Positions 18,072-27,846 are shown, numbered from the stretch's first letter. The stretch is 64,000 nucleotides of DNA from Bradyrhizobium paxllaeri (GCF_001693515.2 NZ_CP042968.1:8030501-8094500); one strand, 5' to 3'. A program made the numbers and translations. The notes: generated from the sequence alone by a model not told the origin.

Positions 18072-18388
18072 GCTTCCGCTTCCGCCTTTGACGAAGCGCC
18101 CGATTTTTTCTTGCCGTGCTTGCCGCGCAGGAAGCGAATGTCCATTTCCGTGCCGTTGACGCGAACAAGCTCGCAGCGGCGATAGGCAAGACCGGTCGAG
18201 GACAACAGCAGGAAGAACTCCTTGAGATTGAGGCCTTGAATGGAGCCTTCCACGGTCAGCGTGGCGTCGGTGTCCGAGATCGCGTTGAGCTGGCAATCCC
18301 GGCGCCAGGTGCCGTCGATCGCCATGAGGCAGACGTCATAGCCCCGGCTGAACGTGACCCTCTCCGCGCCCTTGCCGTCTTCCGTCAT
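18068..18388 (-). CDS. PilZ-like domain protein
   Basis: 106 aa; last gene of the chemotaxis operon, starting three bases after cheR ends. The middle has the beta-barrel pattern of PilZ domains (CQLNAISDTDATLTVEG, then CELVRVNGTEMDIRFL). The canonical RxxxR c-di-GMP motif is not evident at the N-terminus, so direct nucleotide binding is uncertain. The C-terminus is a Lys/Ser/Ala/Glu tail. In this operon it is a candidate link between c-di-GMP or surface signals and the motor or kinase complex. Confidence 0.75.
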   Translation of the reverse strand: MTEDGKGAERVTFSRGYDVCLMAIDGTWRRDCQLNAISDTDATLTVEGSIQGLNLKEFFLLLSSTGLAYRRCELVRVNGTEMDIRFLRGKHGKKKSGASSKAEAEA

Positions 18389-18391
18389 CGC

Positions 18392-19264
18392 TCACCGTCC
18401 CGCCATCGCGGCGATTTTTGGTATCGACACGCCGGCCTGCGGGGAAGCCGCCCGCGCACCGCTCGGCCGATAGAGGCCACGCTTGTCCGGGAACGGCTTG
18501 AAGACATCGGTCAGGCCAACGACCGTTTCCGCAGCGCCCAGCACCAGGAAGCCATCGCCTTCCATCGCCTTGGCGAGACGGCCGAAGATATTGATCTTGG
18601 TTTCCTGATCGAAATAGATCAGCACGTTGCGGCAGAAGATGATGTCGAAATTGCCGAGCAGGGAGAAGTCGTGCAGCAGATTGAGCTGGCGATGCTGCAC
18701 CATGCCGCGCAACTCCGGGCTGATCTGCCACAATTCGCCGTTCTGCTTGAAATATTTGACGAGCAGCTGAATCGGAAGACCGCGCTGGACCTCGAACTGG
18801 CTGTAGATGCCCGACTTCGATTTCTCCAGCACTTCCTGCGACAGGTCGGTGGCGATGATCTCGGTCCGCCAGCCGGCAAGCGCCGGGCCCATTTCCTTCA
18901 GCGCCATCGCGAGCGAATACGGCTCCTGACCGGTCGAGCCGGCGGCGCACCATATCCTGATGCTCTTGCGGGCGGCGCGCGCCTTCAACATCTCCGGCAC
19001 GATCGTATCGCGGAAATGCTCGAACGGAATCTTGTCGCGGAAGAAGAAGGTCTCGTTGGTGGTCATGGCTTCGACCACCTGGGCGATGATCGTCGAAGAC
19101 CCGCCCTTCATTTTCAGCACGAGTTCGCCGATTCCAGCCACGCCGCATTTGCGCGACAGCGGAAGCAGGCGGCTTTCGATCAGATACTGCTTGTCTGCGG
19201 AAAGATCGAGACCGGAATGATCCTTCAAGAGCTTACGCAGATACTCATAGTCTGGCGGGTTCAC
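18392..19264 (-). CDS. cheR: Chemotaxis protein methyltransferase CheR
   Basis: 290 aa, the standard CheR length. An N-terminal helical domain (1-75) precedes the SAM-dependent methyltransferase domain, with the SAM-binding loop IWCAAGSTGQEPYSLAM and the FFRD motif (TNETFFFRD) typical of the family. NVLIYFD closes the active site. CheR methylates glutamates on chemoreceptors to reset sensitivity. It follows cheY by 31 bases; no cheB lies in the window, so the demethylase must be elsewhere. Confidence 0.95.
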   Translation of the reverse strand: MNPPDYEYLRKLLKDHSGLDLSADKQYLIESRLLPLSRKCGVAGIGELVLKMKGGSSTIIAQVVEAMTTNETFFFRDKIPFEHFRDTIVPEMLKARAARKSIRIWCAAGSTGQEPYSLAMALKEMGPALAGWRTEIIATDLSQEVLEKSKSGIYSQFEVQRGLPIQLLVKYFKQNGELWQISPELRGMVQHRQLNLLHDFSLLGNFDIIFCRNVLIYFDQETKINIFGRLAKAMEGDGFLVLGAAETVVGLTDVFKPFPDKRGLYRPSGARAASPQAGVSIPKIAAMAGR

Positions 19265-19295
19265 GGGTAGCCTCTCAAGCGCAAGCGGATAAGGA

Positions 19296-19685
19296 TCAGA
19301 TCGAGTTCTGGTCGGTCAGTTCGACCAAGCCGACTTCCTGGAACTTCGCGGTGACGATGTCCTTGTCGAACGGCTTCATGATGTATTCGTTGGCGCCGGC
19401 ATGCAGCGCGCGCGAAATATGGTCCATGCCGTTCTCGGTGGTGCAGAATACCACCTTGGGCACGTCGCCGCCGGGCAAGCGGCGCAGATGGCCGAGGAAT
19501 TCGTAGCCGTCCATGACAGGCATATTCCAGTCGAGCAGAACCGCTTCCGGCATCGCGCGCTTGCAGGCTTCCAGCGCCTGCTCGCCGTCTTCGGCTTCGA
19601 TGATCTGAAAGTCCATTTCTTCCAGGATGCGGCGCGCGATCTTGCGCACCACGCTGGAATCGTCGACGACAAGACAGGTTTTCAT
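19296..19685 (-). CDS. cheY: Chemotaxis response regulator CheY
   Basis: 129 aa, a bare receiver. Asp8-Asp9 pocket, phosphoacceptor Asp52 in LLDWNMPVMDG, Thr in FCTTEN and Lys in IMKPFDKD. Phosphorylated by the CheA of the same operon, such proteins bind the flagellar switch. The WNMP motif and size fit the CheY subgroup. Gaps of 27 and 31 bases separate it from cheW and cheR. Confidence 0.95.
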   Translation of the reverse strand: MKTCLVVDDSSVVRKIARRILEEMDFQIIEAEDGEQALEACKRAMPEAVLLDWNMPVMDGYEFLGHLRRLPGGDVPKVVFCTTENGMDHISRALHAGANEYIMKPFDKDIVTAKFQEVGLVELTDQNSI

Positions 19686-19712
19686 GTTGGCCTCCTTGCT
19701 TGATGCGCGGCG

Positions 19713-20186
19713 TTACGCTGCGAGGGCTGCTTTCGGCACGATTTCGAGAACGCGATCGACGTCGAGGACGACCATGAGCTGGCCGTCGAGGCGGTGCACG
19801 CCGCCGGCGAGCTTGGCGAAGCGCGGATCGAGGTTGACGGGGTTTTCCTCGCGGCTGGCGTCAGGCAGCCGGAGCACCTCGCCGATCTGGTCAATTAGAA
19901 GCCCGTAGGACTCGCCCCTGAGGTCGACGCCGACCGCCATCGGCGGCTTGCCGTCGTCGTTCTTGGGCAGTCCGAGCCGGGCGCGCATGTCGACCACGGT
20001 GACGATGCGGCCGCGCAAATTGAGCACGCCGGCGATCTCCGCGGAGGCCAGCGGCACCCGCGTCAGCCGCTCCGGCATGAACACGTCCTGCACCCGCGAG
20101 ATCGGCAGGCCGAACAATTGGCCCCCGATCACGGCGGTGACGTATTCGGCCACGGTGCCCTCGATGGTGTCGGTCTTGGTTGTCAT
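19713..20186 (-). CDS. cheW: Chemotaxis coupling protein CheW
   Basis: 157 aa. A single CheW domain (EYVTAVIGGQLFGLPISRVQDV, VLNLRGRIVTVVDMRARLGL, LLIDQIGEVLRLPD). It tethers CheA to chemoreceptors at the membrane. It lies 34 bases after cheA and 27 before cheY. Confidence 0.95.
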   Translation of the reverse strand: MTTKTDTIEGTVAEYVTAVIGGQLFGLPISRVQDVFMPERLTRVPLASAEIAGVLNLRGRIVTVVDMRARLGLPKNDDGKPPMAVGVDLRGESYGLLIDQIGEVLRLPDASREENPVNLDPRFAKLAGGVHRLDGQLMVVLDVDRVLEIVPKAALAA

Positions 20187-20220
20187 GGTCTTGCTTCCTT
20201 ATGCCCCGGCTAAGCTCTGC

Positions 20221-22956
20221 TTATGCCGCGCGCCTGTCTTCGGCGGTCTGTTCCTTCAGCGCCGCGATCAGGCCGGGACGGTCGAACTTGGCGACGTAAT
20301 CGTGGAAGCCGGCCTGCCGCCCGCGCTCGATCGCCGCCGGCGACACCAGCGAGGACAGCGCGATGATCGGCATCGTGCTCAGATTGTGGTCGGCGCGGAT
20401 CGTCTCGGCGAACTCGAAGCCGTTCATGTCGGGCATTTCGATGTCGGTCAGCACCACGTCGAAGGTCTGGCTCGAGCGCAGCGCGGCGAGGCCCTCCTGG
20501 GCGTTGACGGCGACCCGCACCTTGTAGCCGGCGGCTTTCAGCACCGGGGCCAGCATGTTGCGGAAGAACGCGCTGTCGTCGACCAGCAGCACCGACTGCG
20601 CGGTCGAGGACGCCCGCATCTCCTTGCGCGAGAACCAGTCGGCAAACGCCATCGGCAGGAAGTGGCCGACATCGATCACCTCGGTGGCCTGGCCCTTGAT
20701 CACGGCCGAGCCGAGAATGCCATCCTGCTGGCCGGCGACCTCGATGTGCAGCCGCTCCTCGACGATGTCGATGATCTCGTCGACCACGAGCCCCATCGAG
20801 CGGCCGTCGTCGGCGAACACCAGGATCGGCTGCGAGCCCGTGGTCTGGACGCTGACCCCGTTCATCTGCACCAGGGGCATCAGTTGCTCGCGGTACTGCA
20901 CCATGTGGCGGCCGTTACTGAGCTCGATCTTGTCGGTGGCGATCTCCTCCAGCCGGGTGACGAGGCCGAGCGGCACCGCCTTGGGCTGCGAGGAGCCGGC
21001 GCGGAACACGAGCAGCGAGGTGAGCTGTTCGCCGCCGATCGCATGCGCGGCGGAGGCGTCATCGGCCATCTCATGGGCCGAGGCGCCGGAGGCACCGAGC
21101 GCCTTGGCAATGCCGTTGGGGTCGATGATCATGATCACGGCGCCATCGCCCAGGATGGTGTTGCCGGAGAACATGTCGATGTGCCGCAGTTTTGTGGACA
21201 TCGGCTTGACCACGATTTCTTCGGTGTGGAACACGCCGTCGACCACGATGCCGAAGGTCTGGCTGCCCACTTGAGTGACCACGATGAAGCCATTCTCGGG
21301 GTCGGTGGAAGAGCCGTCGTCGATCTTGAGGAGCTTCTTCAGGTGCATCAGCGGCAACAGCTTGTTGCGCAGCCGAAGCACCGCGGTGTCCTTGATGCGC
21401 TCGATGCGGTGCTCGGAGTTGGCCCGCGCCCGGACCAGCTCGACCACGGACAGTTGCGGAATCGCAAAGCGGTCGCCGCCGGCTTCGACGATCAGGGCCG
21501 AGACGATCGCCAAGGTCAGCGGGATCTTGATGGTGACGGACGAGCCCTCACCCGCCACGCTCTTGATGTCGATGGTGCCGCCGATCTGGTCGATATTGGT
21601 GCGCACCACGTCCATGCCGACGCCGCGGCCCGAGACCGAGGTGACGGTGGCCGCGGTCGAGAAGCCCGGCGCGAAGATGAACTTGTGGATCTGGGCTTCG
21701 GTCATCTTCTCCAGTTCGGTCTCGGTGACGAGACCGTTCTGCAGCGCCTTCGCCTTGATCCGCTCGGTGTTGAGACCCCTGCCATTGTCCGCAATGCAGA
21801 TGATGATGTGGCCGCCCTCGTGATAGGCGGAGAGGCGGATGGTGCCCTGCTCGCCCTTGCCAGAGGCGACGCGCTCGGCCGGGGTCTCCAGACCATGGTC
21901 GGCGGAGTTGCGCACCATGTGCGTCAACGGATCCTTGATCAGGTCGAGCACCTGGCGGTCGAGCTCGGTGTCGGCGCCGTGCATCTCCAGCTCGATCTGC
22001 TTGCCGAGTTCGCCGGAGAGGTCGCGGACGATGCGCGGCAGCTTCTGCCAGGCATTGCCGATCGGCTGCATCCGCGTCTTCATGACGCCTTCCTGCAGCT
22101 CGGCGGTGACGTTGGAGAGCCGCTGCAGCGGCACCTTGAACTCGGTGTCCTCGTTGCGGCGGGAGATTTCCAGGAGCTGGTTGCGGGTCAACACCAGCTC
22201 GGAGACCATGGTCATCAAATGTTCGAGGGTGTCGACGTTGACGCGGATCGACTGGTTGGCGATCTTGTCGGCGACCTCGCCATCGGTCTCGACCGGGGCG
22301 GCGCGCTTGGCGGGTTTTGCCTTTTCTTTCGCAGCTTCCTTGGCGGTTTCCTTGGCCTCCGGCGCGGGCGCGGCCTTGGCGACGGGCGCTGCTGCCACTT
22401 CGGTCTCGGTCTCGCGGAAGGCGCGCTCGAGATCGTCGAGCGAGACTTCGCCCGGACGCAACGGGCGTTCCAGCACCTGCTCGACCAGCGTGCCCCGGGT
22501 CATCGCGGGCGGGGCCGGCGGCGCGATGGGAACGGGCGCGGGTGCGGGCGGCGGCGCCGTGGCCTCGGCGTGCCCATGATGGCCGCCTTCGGCCATCGCA
22601 TGCAGCTTCTCGATCAGGTCTTCGTCGGTGCCTTCGGGCTCGGTCTCGGTGGCTTCCAGGCCGGCGAGGATTTCCTTGATGCGGTCGATCGAGGACAGGA
22701 TCAGCGTCACGGCTTCGGCCTTGACCGGCATGCCGTCGCGGAATTTGCCCATCAGGGTCTCGCCGGCATGGGCCAGCGCTTCCAGCCGCGGCAACCCCAG
22801 GAAGCCGCAGGTGCCCTTGATCGTGTGGACCAGCCGGAAGATGTTATCCAGAATCTTCGCGTCGCTCGGGTCCTGCTCGAACCGCACCAACTGATTGTCG
22901 ACCGTATCCAGGCTCTCGTTGGTCTCCGTCAGGAACTCCCGCAACAGATCATCCAT
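20221..22956 (-). CDS. cheA: Hybrid chemotaxis histidine kinase CheA with second CheW domain and receiver
   Basis: 911 aa, far longer than the roughly 650 aa of enteric CheA. HPt domain 1-105 with His44 in VHTIKGTCGFLG; an Ala/Pro/Glu-rich linker 105-230 in place of a clear P2; dimerisation and HATPase domains with DPLTHMVRNSADHG and ADNGRGLN; a CheW-like domain; then a second CheW-like domain (from about 610, ending near WF) and a C-terminal receiver (VLLVDDSAFFRNML, phosphoacceptor in VVLTDIEMPDMNGF). It autophosphorylates in receptor arrays and passes phosphate to CheY. The built-in receiver could act as a phosphate sink. First gene of a five-gene operon. Confidence 0.95.
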   Translation of the reverse strand: MDDLLREFLTETNESLDTVDNQLVRFEQDPSDAKILDNIFRLVHTIKGTCGFLGLPRLEALAHAGETLMGKFRDGMPVKAEAVTLILSSIDRIKEILAGLEATETEPEGTDEDLIEKLHAMAEGGHHGHAEATAPPPAPAPVPIAPPAPPAMTRGTLVEQVLERPLRPGEVSLDDLERAFRETETEVAAAPVAKAAPAPEAKETAKEAAKEKAKPAKRAAPVETDGEVADKIANQSIRVNVDTLEHLMTMVSELVLTRNQLLEISRRNEDTEFKVPLQRLSNVTAELQEGVMKTRMQPIGNAWQKLPRIVRDLSGELGKQIELEMHGADTELDRQVLDLIKDPLTHMVRNSADHGLETPAERVASGKGEQGTIRLSAYHEGGHIIICIADNGRGLNTERIKAKALQNGLVTETELEKMTEAQIHKFIFAPGFSTAATVTSVSGRGVGMDVVRTNIDQIGGTIDIKSVAGEGSSVTIKIPLTLAIVSALIVEAGGDRFAIPQLSVVELVRARANSEHRIERIKDTAVLRLRNKLLPLMHLKKLLKIDDGSSTDPENGFIVVTQVGSQTFGIVVDGVFHTEEIVVKPMSTKLRHIDMFSGNTILGDGAVIMIIDPNGIAKALGASGASAHEMADDASAAHAIGGEQLTSLLVFRAGSSQPKAVPLGLVTRLEEIATDKIELSNGRHMVQYREQLMPLVQMNGVSVQTTGSQPILVFADDGRSMGLVVDEIIDIVEERLHIEVAGQQDGILGSAVIKGQATEVIDVGHFLPMAFADWFSRKEMRASSTAQSVLLVDDSAFFRNMLAPVLKAAGYKVRVAVNAQEGLAALRSSQTFDVVLTDIEMPDMNGFEFAETIRADHNLSTMPIIALSSLVSPAAIERGRQAGFHDYVAKFDRPGLIAALKEQTAEDRRAA

Positions 22957-23208
22957 ATGAGCACGCCTTCAGAAAATTCGGATATCGGCCTTATGAAAAA
23001 TTACCCCTCGGGTTTCACGGCAACGTTAATTTCACTGTCCGTGCTAATACGGATATGGTGAATATGTCGTGATAGGCCGTTCGCGACCACGATCCGACGA
23101 CGCGATCGACGACATATGAAAGCTCCGCCCGCGGAAGGCCGGCACTCCGGATGACAATTTAGGAAACGGCCCGATGTGCCGGTTTGCGCGCGGCGAAGGT
23201 CGAGCGGA

Positions 23209-23589
23209 TCAGGCGGCGAGCAACTCGTCTTCGCGCTTGACCAGCTTTCTGATTTCCTTGAGCGCCTTGTAGAGCGCGCCCGCGGCAACATGATTGTTGG
23301 CGGCATCGATCGTGAGGCGGTCGCCCGGCCTGGCATCGCGCAGTTCACGCAAATAGCCTTGATAGGCGATCCGGTAACGCGGGATGTCGTTCTTCAGATA
23401 CATGGTCTGAATGCAGAGATAGAGCCGCTTGGCCGGCGTGTTAGCGGTCTCGGCGTTGATGGTGTCCCGCTCGCGCAGGATCGGTGCCTCGCCGTCGATC
23501 AGGAACGAGGTACGCGTACCGGAATTGACGAGAACGGTTTCCCCGATAACGATCCGTTCAAATGGCTTCAGTTCAACACGTAGCGGCAC
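23209..23589 (-). CDS. flbT: Flagellin mRNA regulator FlbT
   Basis: 126 aa from a GTG at 23589. The FlbT pattern is clear: LRVELKPFERIVIGETV at the start, the PAKRLYLCIQTMY segment in the middle and a Lys-rich C-terminus. FlbT is a post-transcriptional regulator that binds the flagellin message; in Caulobacter it destabilises it, in other rhizobia it can be positive. It lies just downstream of a flagellin gene on the same strand, matching that role. No flaF is seen between them. Confidence 0.9.
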   Translation of the reverse strand: MPLRVELKPFERIVIGETVLVNSGTRTSFLIDGEAPILRERDTINAETANTPAKRLYLCIQTMYLKNDIPRYRIAYQGYLRELRDARPGDRLTIDAANNHVAAGALYKALKEIRKLVKREDELLAA

Positions 23590-23708
23590 AATCGTCCCCC
23601 GTTCGAAGACGCGTGAGCGCTGGGCTCACGACGTTTGCGAAACATCGTTCGTGCAAATGCGCGGCGGATATGCCGCCAGATAATATTCAGGAAATCTGGA
23701 TCGATGGT

Positions 23709-23732
23709 GGCGGCGGGGTTTGCCCCGCCGCC
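23709..23732 (-). terminator. Strong hairpin after flagellin gene
   Basis: Perfect 10-bp stem GGCGGCGGGG / CCCCGCCGCC with a four-base loop, 22 bases beyond the flagellin stop. No clear U-tract follows on the minus strand, so it may be a terminator or a 3' stabiliser that separates the abundant flagellin message from flbT. Confidence 0.6.
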
Positions 23733-23754
23733 TTGATCGTTGACGTCGCCCCGC

Positions 23755-25749
23755 TTAGCGCAGGAGCTGCAGCACGCTCTGCTGCGACTGGTTGGCCAGC
23801 GCCAGCGCGGACACCGCGATCGACTGGCGGGTCGACAGCGCCTGGCTGTTCGCCGCTTCCTCGTTGGTGTCGGCCAGCGTCAGGTTCGACGATCCGGTCT
23901 GCAGCACGTTGATCAGGTTCTTCGAGAAGTCCTGACGGATCTGCACGATCGACAAGTTCGAACCGAAAGCCGAAGCCTGCGAGCGGAGCGTGGACGACGC
24001 GCCGTTCAGCGCCGTCACGATGTCGTTGATCGCAGCGTTGTCCTTGAAGGCGCCCGTGCTCAGGACGTCGAGGCCGAGGCCGGCCGGGTTGAAGTTTACG
24101 CCCTGGATGCTCAGCGTGGACTTGCCGGTTTCGTTGAACGTCAGCTTCAGAGTGTCACCGCCGAGCAGGTTGATGCCGTTGAAGGACGCATCCTGCGCGG
24201 TGGTGGTGATCTGATTGATGATGTTGTTGTACTGGGTGACCAGGTTGTCACGGGCCAGCTTGGCGTCCGCGTCAACGACCGGAGCCGGAGCCGTGGTGCC
24301 AGCAGCGAACGCCTGGCCGGCGCCAACCGCGGAACCGGTGATCGCACCGATCGTGGCCGAAGCCGCTTCGTTCGTCGTGGTGATCGTCAGCTTGCCGGAC
24401 ACGAAAGTGGCCTGCAGGTTGTTGGCGGCGAGGGCCTCGTTCAGCTGGTTGAGGTTGGAGATGCGCCCCGCAGCCGCGCCGAACACGATGTCGGTGGCAG
24501 TGCCGCCGCCGGTCGCAGCGATCTTCAGGGTCTTGCCTTCCAGCACGCCCGGGACTTCCGTGCGAGCCTGCGTCACGCCGCCTGCCAGACCGAGCGCGGT
24601 GAGAGCTGCGGTGTTGCTGCTGGTCAGCGTCAGGTCGCTCAGCGCGCCGGTGTTCAGCGTGATCTGGCCGCCGGTGATCGTCGAGGCCGTCGACGAGCCG
24701 GTCAGACCGTCGATCTTCGCCAGCAGGCCGGTGACGTCGCTGTCGACCTTGATTTCGTTCGGATCGGTGCCGGTCGCGGTCGCGGCCACGAAGGTCAGCG
24801 TCTTGCCGTTGACGGTGATGGTGTCACCGACCGCGAAGGCGTTCGACAGCGAAGCAGCCGTGCCGTCGCCGACGCTCAGCTTGGTGGTGCCGGCCAAGGC
24901 ACCGGCCGTCACGGCGCCACCGCCGCGGGTAGCAGTGCTTTGAGCGGCAGTGTTGATTTCGAGCGCGGCGGCCGCGGTACCGGTCACGACGAGGTCGGCG
25001 GCCGTACCGGACCTCAGGGTGATGATGCCGCCCGTTGCCGTCGAGGCGTTGGCCGGGGTCGTGTTACCCGACAGCGTGTCGATCGCCGTCATCAAATCGC
25101 TCAGCGAGGTATCGACACCCATCGTATAGGCGTTGCCCGAACCGACGAGGCCATTCGCGCCGGCCTGGAAGGTGATCGTCTTGCCGTTGACAATCAGCGT
25201 GTCGTTAGCGGCGACCGCAACGGTGAGTTCCGACAGAAGCGACGAATCGGTCGCGTTGACCGGGCCGGCCGTCTGGAGCTGGCCGCCCGGGGTAGCCACC
25301 GCAGTGCTGGTATACGCAGCGCGCTGCGGGGCTGAAGTACCGGTGAACGCGGCGTTGGTCGGGGCCTGATCGGCGACAAGATTGTCAGCCGTTGCGCCGT
25401 CGATCACGACTGATGTGAACGACGACTTGGTCGAGAAGCCGACCGTCGTCTGCAGCGCCTGATTGGCGACAGACTTGGCGGAGTCGACGAGCTTCTGCAG
25501 CGAGGTGATGCCGGTGTTGGCGGCCTGCAGGACCTGCACGCCGTTGCCGATGCCGTCGAGGAGATTGTTGATGTCGCCGGCGCGCGCATCGAGCGACGAC
25601 GCCGTGAAGTAGTTGGTGGGATTGTCGAGGGCCGTGTTGACCTTCTTGCCGGTGGCAAGGCGATTCTGCGTGGTGGCGAGCAGATCGGCGGTCGACTGCA
25701 GCGAGAGGAGGTTCTGGCGAACCGAAGCGGAGAGAACAATACCGGACAT
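23755..25749 (-). CDS. Flagellin with enlarged variable domain
   Basis: 664 aa. The conserved D0/D1 ends are present: residues 1-140 (SASVRQNLLSLQSTADLL, RLATGKKVNTALDNPTNYF) and about 570-664 (LSIVQIRQDFSKNLINVL ... SALALANQSQQSVLQLLR). The centre is a long Ala/Thr/Gly-rich region with two copies of one surface domain, about 182-266 (DTLIVNGKTITF...TATGGIITL) and 308-388 (DTITVNGKTLTF...TITGGQITL). No cysteine is seen. The protein is exported through the flagellar type III apparatus and forms the filament; the duplicated domain would lie on its outer face. AGAAGG precedes the ATG. Confidence 0.95.
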   Translation of the reverse strand: MSGIVLSASVRQNLLSLQSTADLLATTQNRLATGKKVNTALDNPTNYFTASSLDARAGDINNLLDGIGNGVQVLQAANTGITSLQKLVDSAKSVANQALQTTVGFSTKSSFTSVVIDGATADNLVADQAPTNAAFTGTSAPQRAAYTSTAVATPGGQLQTAGPVNATDSSLLSELTVAVAANDTLIVNGKTITFQAGANGLVGSGNAYTMGVDTSLSDLMTAIDTLSGNTTPANASTATGGIITLRSGTAADLVVTGTAAAALEINTAAQSTATRGGGAVTAGALAGTTKLSVGDGTAASLSNAFAVGDTITVNGKTLTFVAATATGTDPNEIKVDSDVTGLLAKIDGLTGSSTASTITGGQITLNTGALSDLTLTSSNTAALTALGLAGGVTQARTEVPGVLEGKTLKIAATGGGTATDIVFGAAAGRISNLNQLNEALAANNLQATFVSGKLTITTTNEAASATIGAITGSAVGAGQAFAAGTTAPAPVVDADAKLARDNLVTQYNNIINQITTTAQDASFNGINLLGGDTLKLTFNETGKSTLSIQGVNFNPAGLGLDVLSTGAFKDNAAINDIVTALNGASSTLRSQASAFGSNLSIVQIRQDFSKNLINVLQTGSSNLTLADTNEEAANSQALSTRQSIAVSALALANQSQQSVLQLLR

Positions 25750-26840
25750 AACTCATACCCTTCTGGATGAACACGATTGACGCAACGCCACAAACTTCTT
25801 TGGGCGATGCTGCCACACTGGTCCTCCACCGCTACCTGCAGGTTAACGCGCCGATCCGTACGAGTACGAAACGCCAAGAAAAGTTTCGCCAACGTGATTT
25901 ATGGTAAACAGACACTTAACCGCACACATCCGGGTCTCGTCGCAGCAACAACTTCAATCGCGGGAGCGCGACTATAAGGTGCGCAGGAATTCCGACGCCG
26001 GCGAGTCGAGATTGGCAAAGGCGTATCCCGACATCGCAACCAGGGGATCTTCGGCGCGCGCTCGTGTCGGCTGCTACCGCTGCCCTCGCCGTGACAGACG
26101 CGATCAGCGAACGCCGCATGGCTTCTCCCTGGCAGTTCAGCCCCTATTCGCCCTCACTCTCGAAATGTTCGGTGGCGCGTTCCCGACGGCCGCAGCGTTG
26201 CCGTGCGCGGTCTCGCCATGGAACTTTCGGTTCCAACCGCAATGGCCGTTCGCCTTCCAATCAGCGCGCCACGGCGTTTCCGCCGGAATGGATCACGCGG
26301 CCGCCCTTTATGGTGCATAAGACTGGCTCCGCTATTTAAGGTAGAAAAGGAACTCATACCTAGCCCCCGCACCCACGCTTGGGCCATCGTTGATCGAAAC
26401 GCCCGGCACGTGCACGCTCCGCATCGAGGCGGAGTTCGCATCGCGCCCTCCACCAAACGTCGGTCCGCTCATAGGACGCTCGTCCTGACCGGCGCACGGG
26501 GACATGAATCTACGTTCGCCCGGTAGTGCCCGCATCGACGATGCGATCATTCGATAGCGACGACCTTGCCGGCAGGATGCTCCGCGACGGACCGACGCTG
26601 ACCAATGCGCCCGTCGCAGCATCGGGCACGGCCTGCTGCGGCCTACGTCAGCGACAAACGGAGCAGCGCGCCTCGAAAACCCACGGAAAGGAGCAGGCCC
26701 GGCCATGCCGGCGCGGCATTGGCGCCAAGCCCGTGCGTCCTTTTGGCAATTTTTCTTGCCAATGAAGTATGCAAGGATCATCCTGCATTTCGGATAGTAG
26801 GCAGCAGAGACCGGCTTGGCCCGTAAGGCAGGAGACTGCT
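25750..26840. other. Long intergenic region without supported genes
   Basis: About 1.1 kb between the flagellin start and a divergent Crp/Fnr gene. Open frames here are short, overlap one another on both strands and show no family, signal peptide or ribosome site worth trusting. A perfect 7-bp hairpin TTGGCAA / TTGCCAA with loop TTTTTC lies at 26743-26762. The flagellin promoter must be near 25750-25950, but no convincing sigma28 or sigma54 motif was found. Confidence 0.5.
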
Positions 26841-27566
26841 TTGGATTCAGCCCCTCGTTCTCCGAATGGATTTCTGTCCTCGCTGACCGCGGACGATTTT
26901 GAGTTGATTCGTCCTCATCTGCGCGCCGCCGATCTCAGTCCGGACATGGTCCTGGTCGAAGTCGACGAAGCGCTCAAGCGCGCATATCTTCCGCACAAGG
27001 GCGTTATCTCGCTGGTCGTGAAGCTGGCGCGCGGCGAGCATGTCCAGGTCGCGATGATCGGTCGCGACAGCATTTTCGGTGCATTCTCCGCGCTTGGCGA
27101 CGCGGTCGCGCTCAACAGCGCCGTGGTGTTGGTGCCCGGCACCGCCTCGACGATCGACCTGGACCAGCTTCGTTTTGCTGCAGATCAGAGCACGACGTTG
27201 CGCACTGCGCTGGTACGCCACGGCCTCGCCGTCTATGCGCAGATCCAGCAGACGGCGGGCTGCAACGCCTCGCACACGGTGGAATCGCGGCTGGCGCGAT
27301 GCCTGTTGCATACGCGCGACCTCTCCGGCAGCGACAAGATCGTCCTGACCCAGGAAGCGATGGCCCAGATGATCGGTGCGCGCCGCAACAGCGTTTCGCT
27401 GGTGGCCAACACGCTGCAGCACGCGAACTTCATCCACTACAGCCGCGGGCATATCGAAATCACCAACGTGGACGGCCTGATCAAGACCTCCTGCGAATGC
27501 TACGCGACGGTCAAGGCGCAGTACACGCGGCTGCTGCATCCGCGCATCCACTGCGCGGCCGCATGA
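26841..27566 (+). CDS. Crp/Fnr-family transcriptional regulator
   Basis: 241 aa from a TTG at 26841 with AGGAG upstream. Residues about 25-145 form a cyclic-nucleotide-binding-like beta roll (HKGVISLVVKLARGEHVQVAMIGRDSIFGAFSALG), and the C-terminus a winged helix (LTQEAMAQMIGARRNSVSLVANTLQ). The Fnr-type N-terminal cysteine cluster is absent, so oxygen sensing through an Fe-S cluster is not expected. The cAMP-binding Arg-Ser pair is not obvious. This subgroup is common in rhizobia and its ligands are mostly unknown. Confidence 0.9.
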   Translation: MDSAPRSPNGFLSSLTADDFELIRPHLRAADLSPDMVLVEVDEALKRAYLPHKGVISLVVKLARGEHVQVAMIGRDSIFGAFSALGDAVALNSAVVLVPGTASTIDLDQLRFAADQSTTLRTALVRHGLAVYAQIQQTAGCNASHTVESRLARCLLHTRDLSGSDKIVLTQEAMAQMIGARRNSVSLVANTLQHANFIHYSRGHIEITNVDGLIKTSCECYATVKAQYTRLLHPRIHCAAA

Positions 27567-27846
27567 CGGCTTCCCGCGATCGACGACGGCCGCGGCCCGA
27601 TCTGCGATGTGCATTGCGATACCGTTGCGCGCAATGATTGCGTCATGCCGCGGTACCTCACCGTATTACTACGGCCAAAGACGGCCCTGCGGCGTTTCAG
27701 CCGGCCTCGAATTAACGCGCTGTTCAACGAGCCCTGATAGTTGTCACCGTGCTGACGGGTGCGGGTTCGAAAGGCAATCGAGACTCTTTCGCGTGTAACG
27801 CACATTCACCTGTGTTCGGCGGCTTGCTGCTTGCGCGGAGTAAAAC

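Noticed and set aside
19948..23061. Plus-strand open frame of over 1000 codons antisense to cheA and cheW
   Set aside because: It is the complement of well-conserved chemotaxis genes in GC-rich DNA; its translation is His/Asp/Gly-rich without domains, as expected of a shadow frame.
23740..25335. Plus-strand open frame of about 530 codons
   Set aside because: Lies wholly opposite the flagellin gene; translation is Arg/Gly/Gln-rich with no domain.
25750..25950. Sigma54 or sigma28 promoter for flagellin
   Set aside because: Neither a GG-N10-GC pair with the right context nor a TAAA-N15-GCCGATAA-like motif was convincing on the minus strand.
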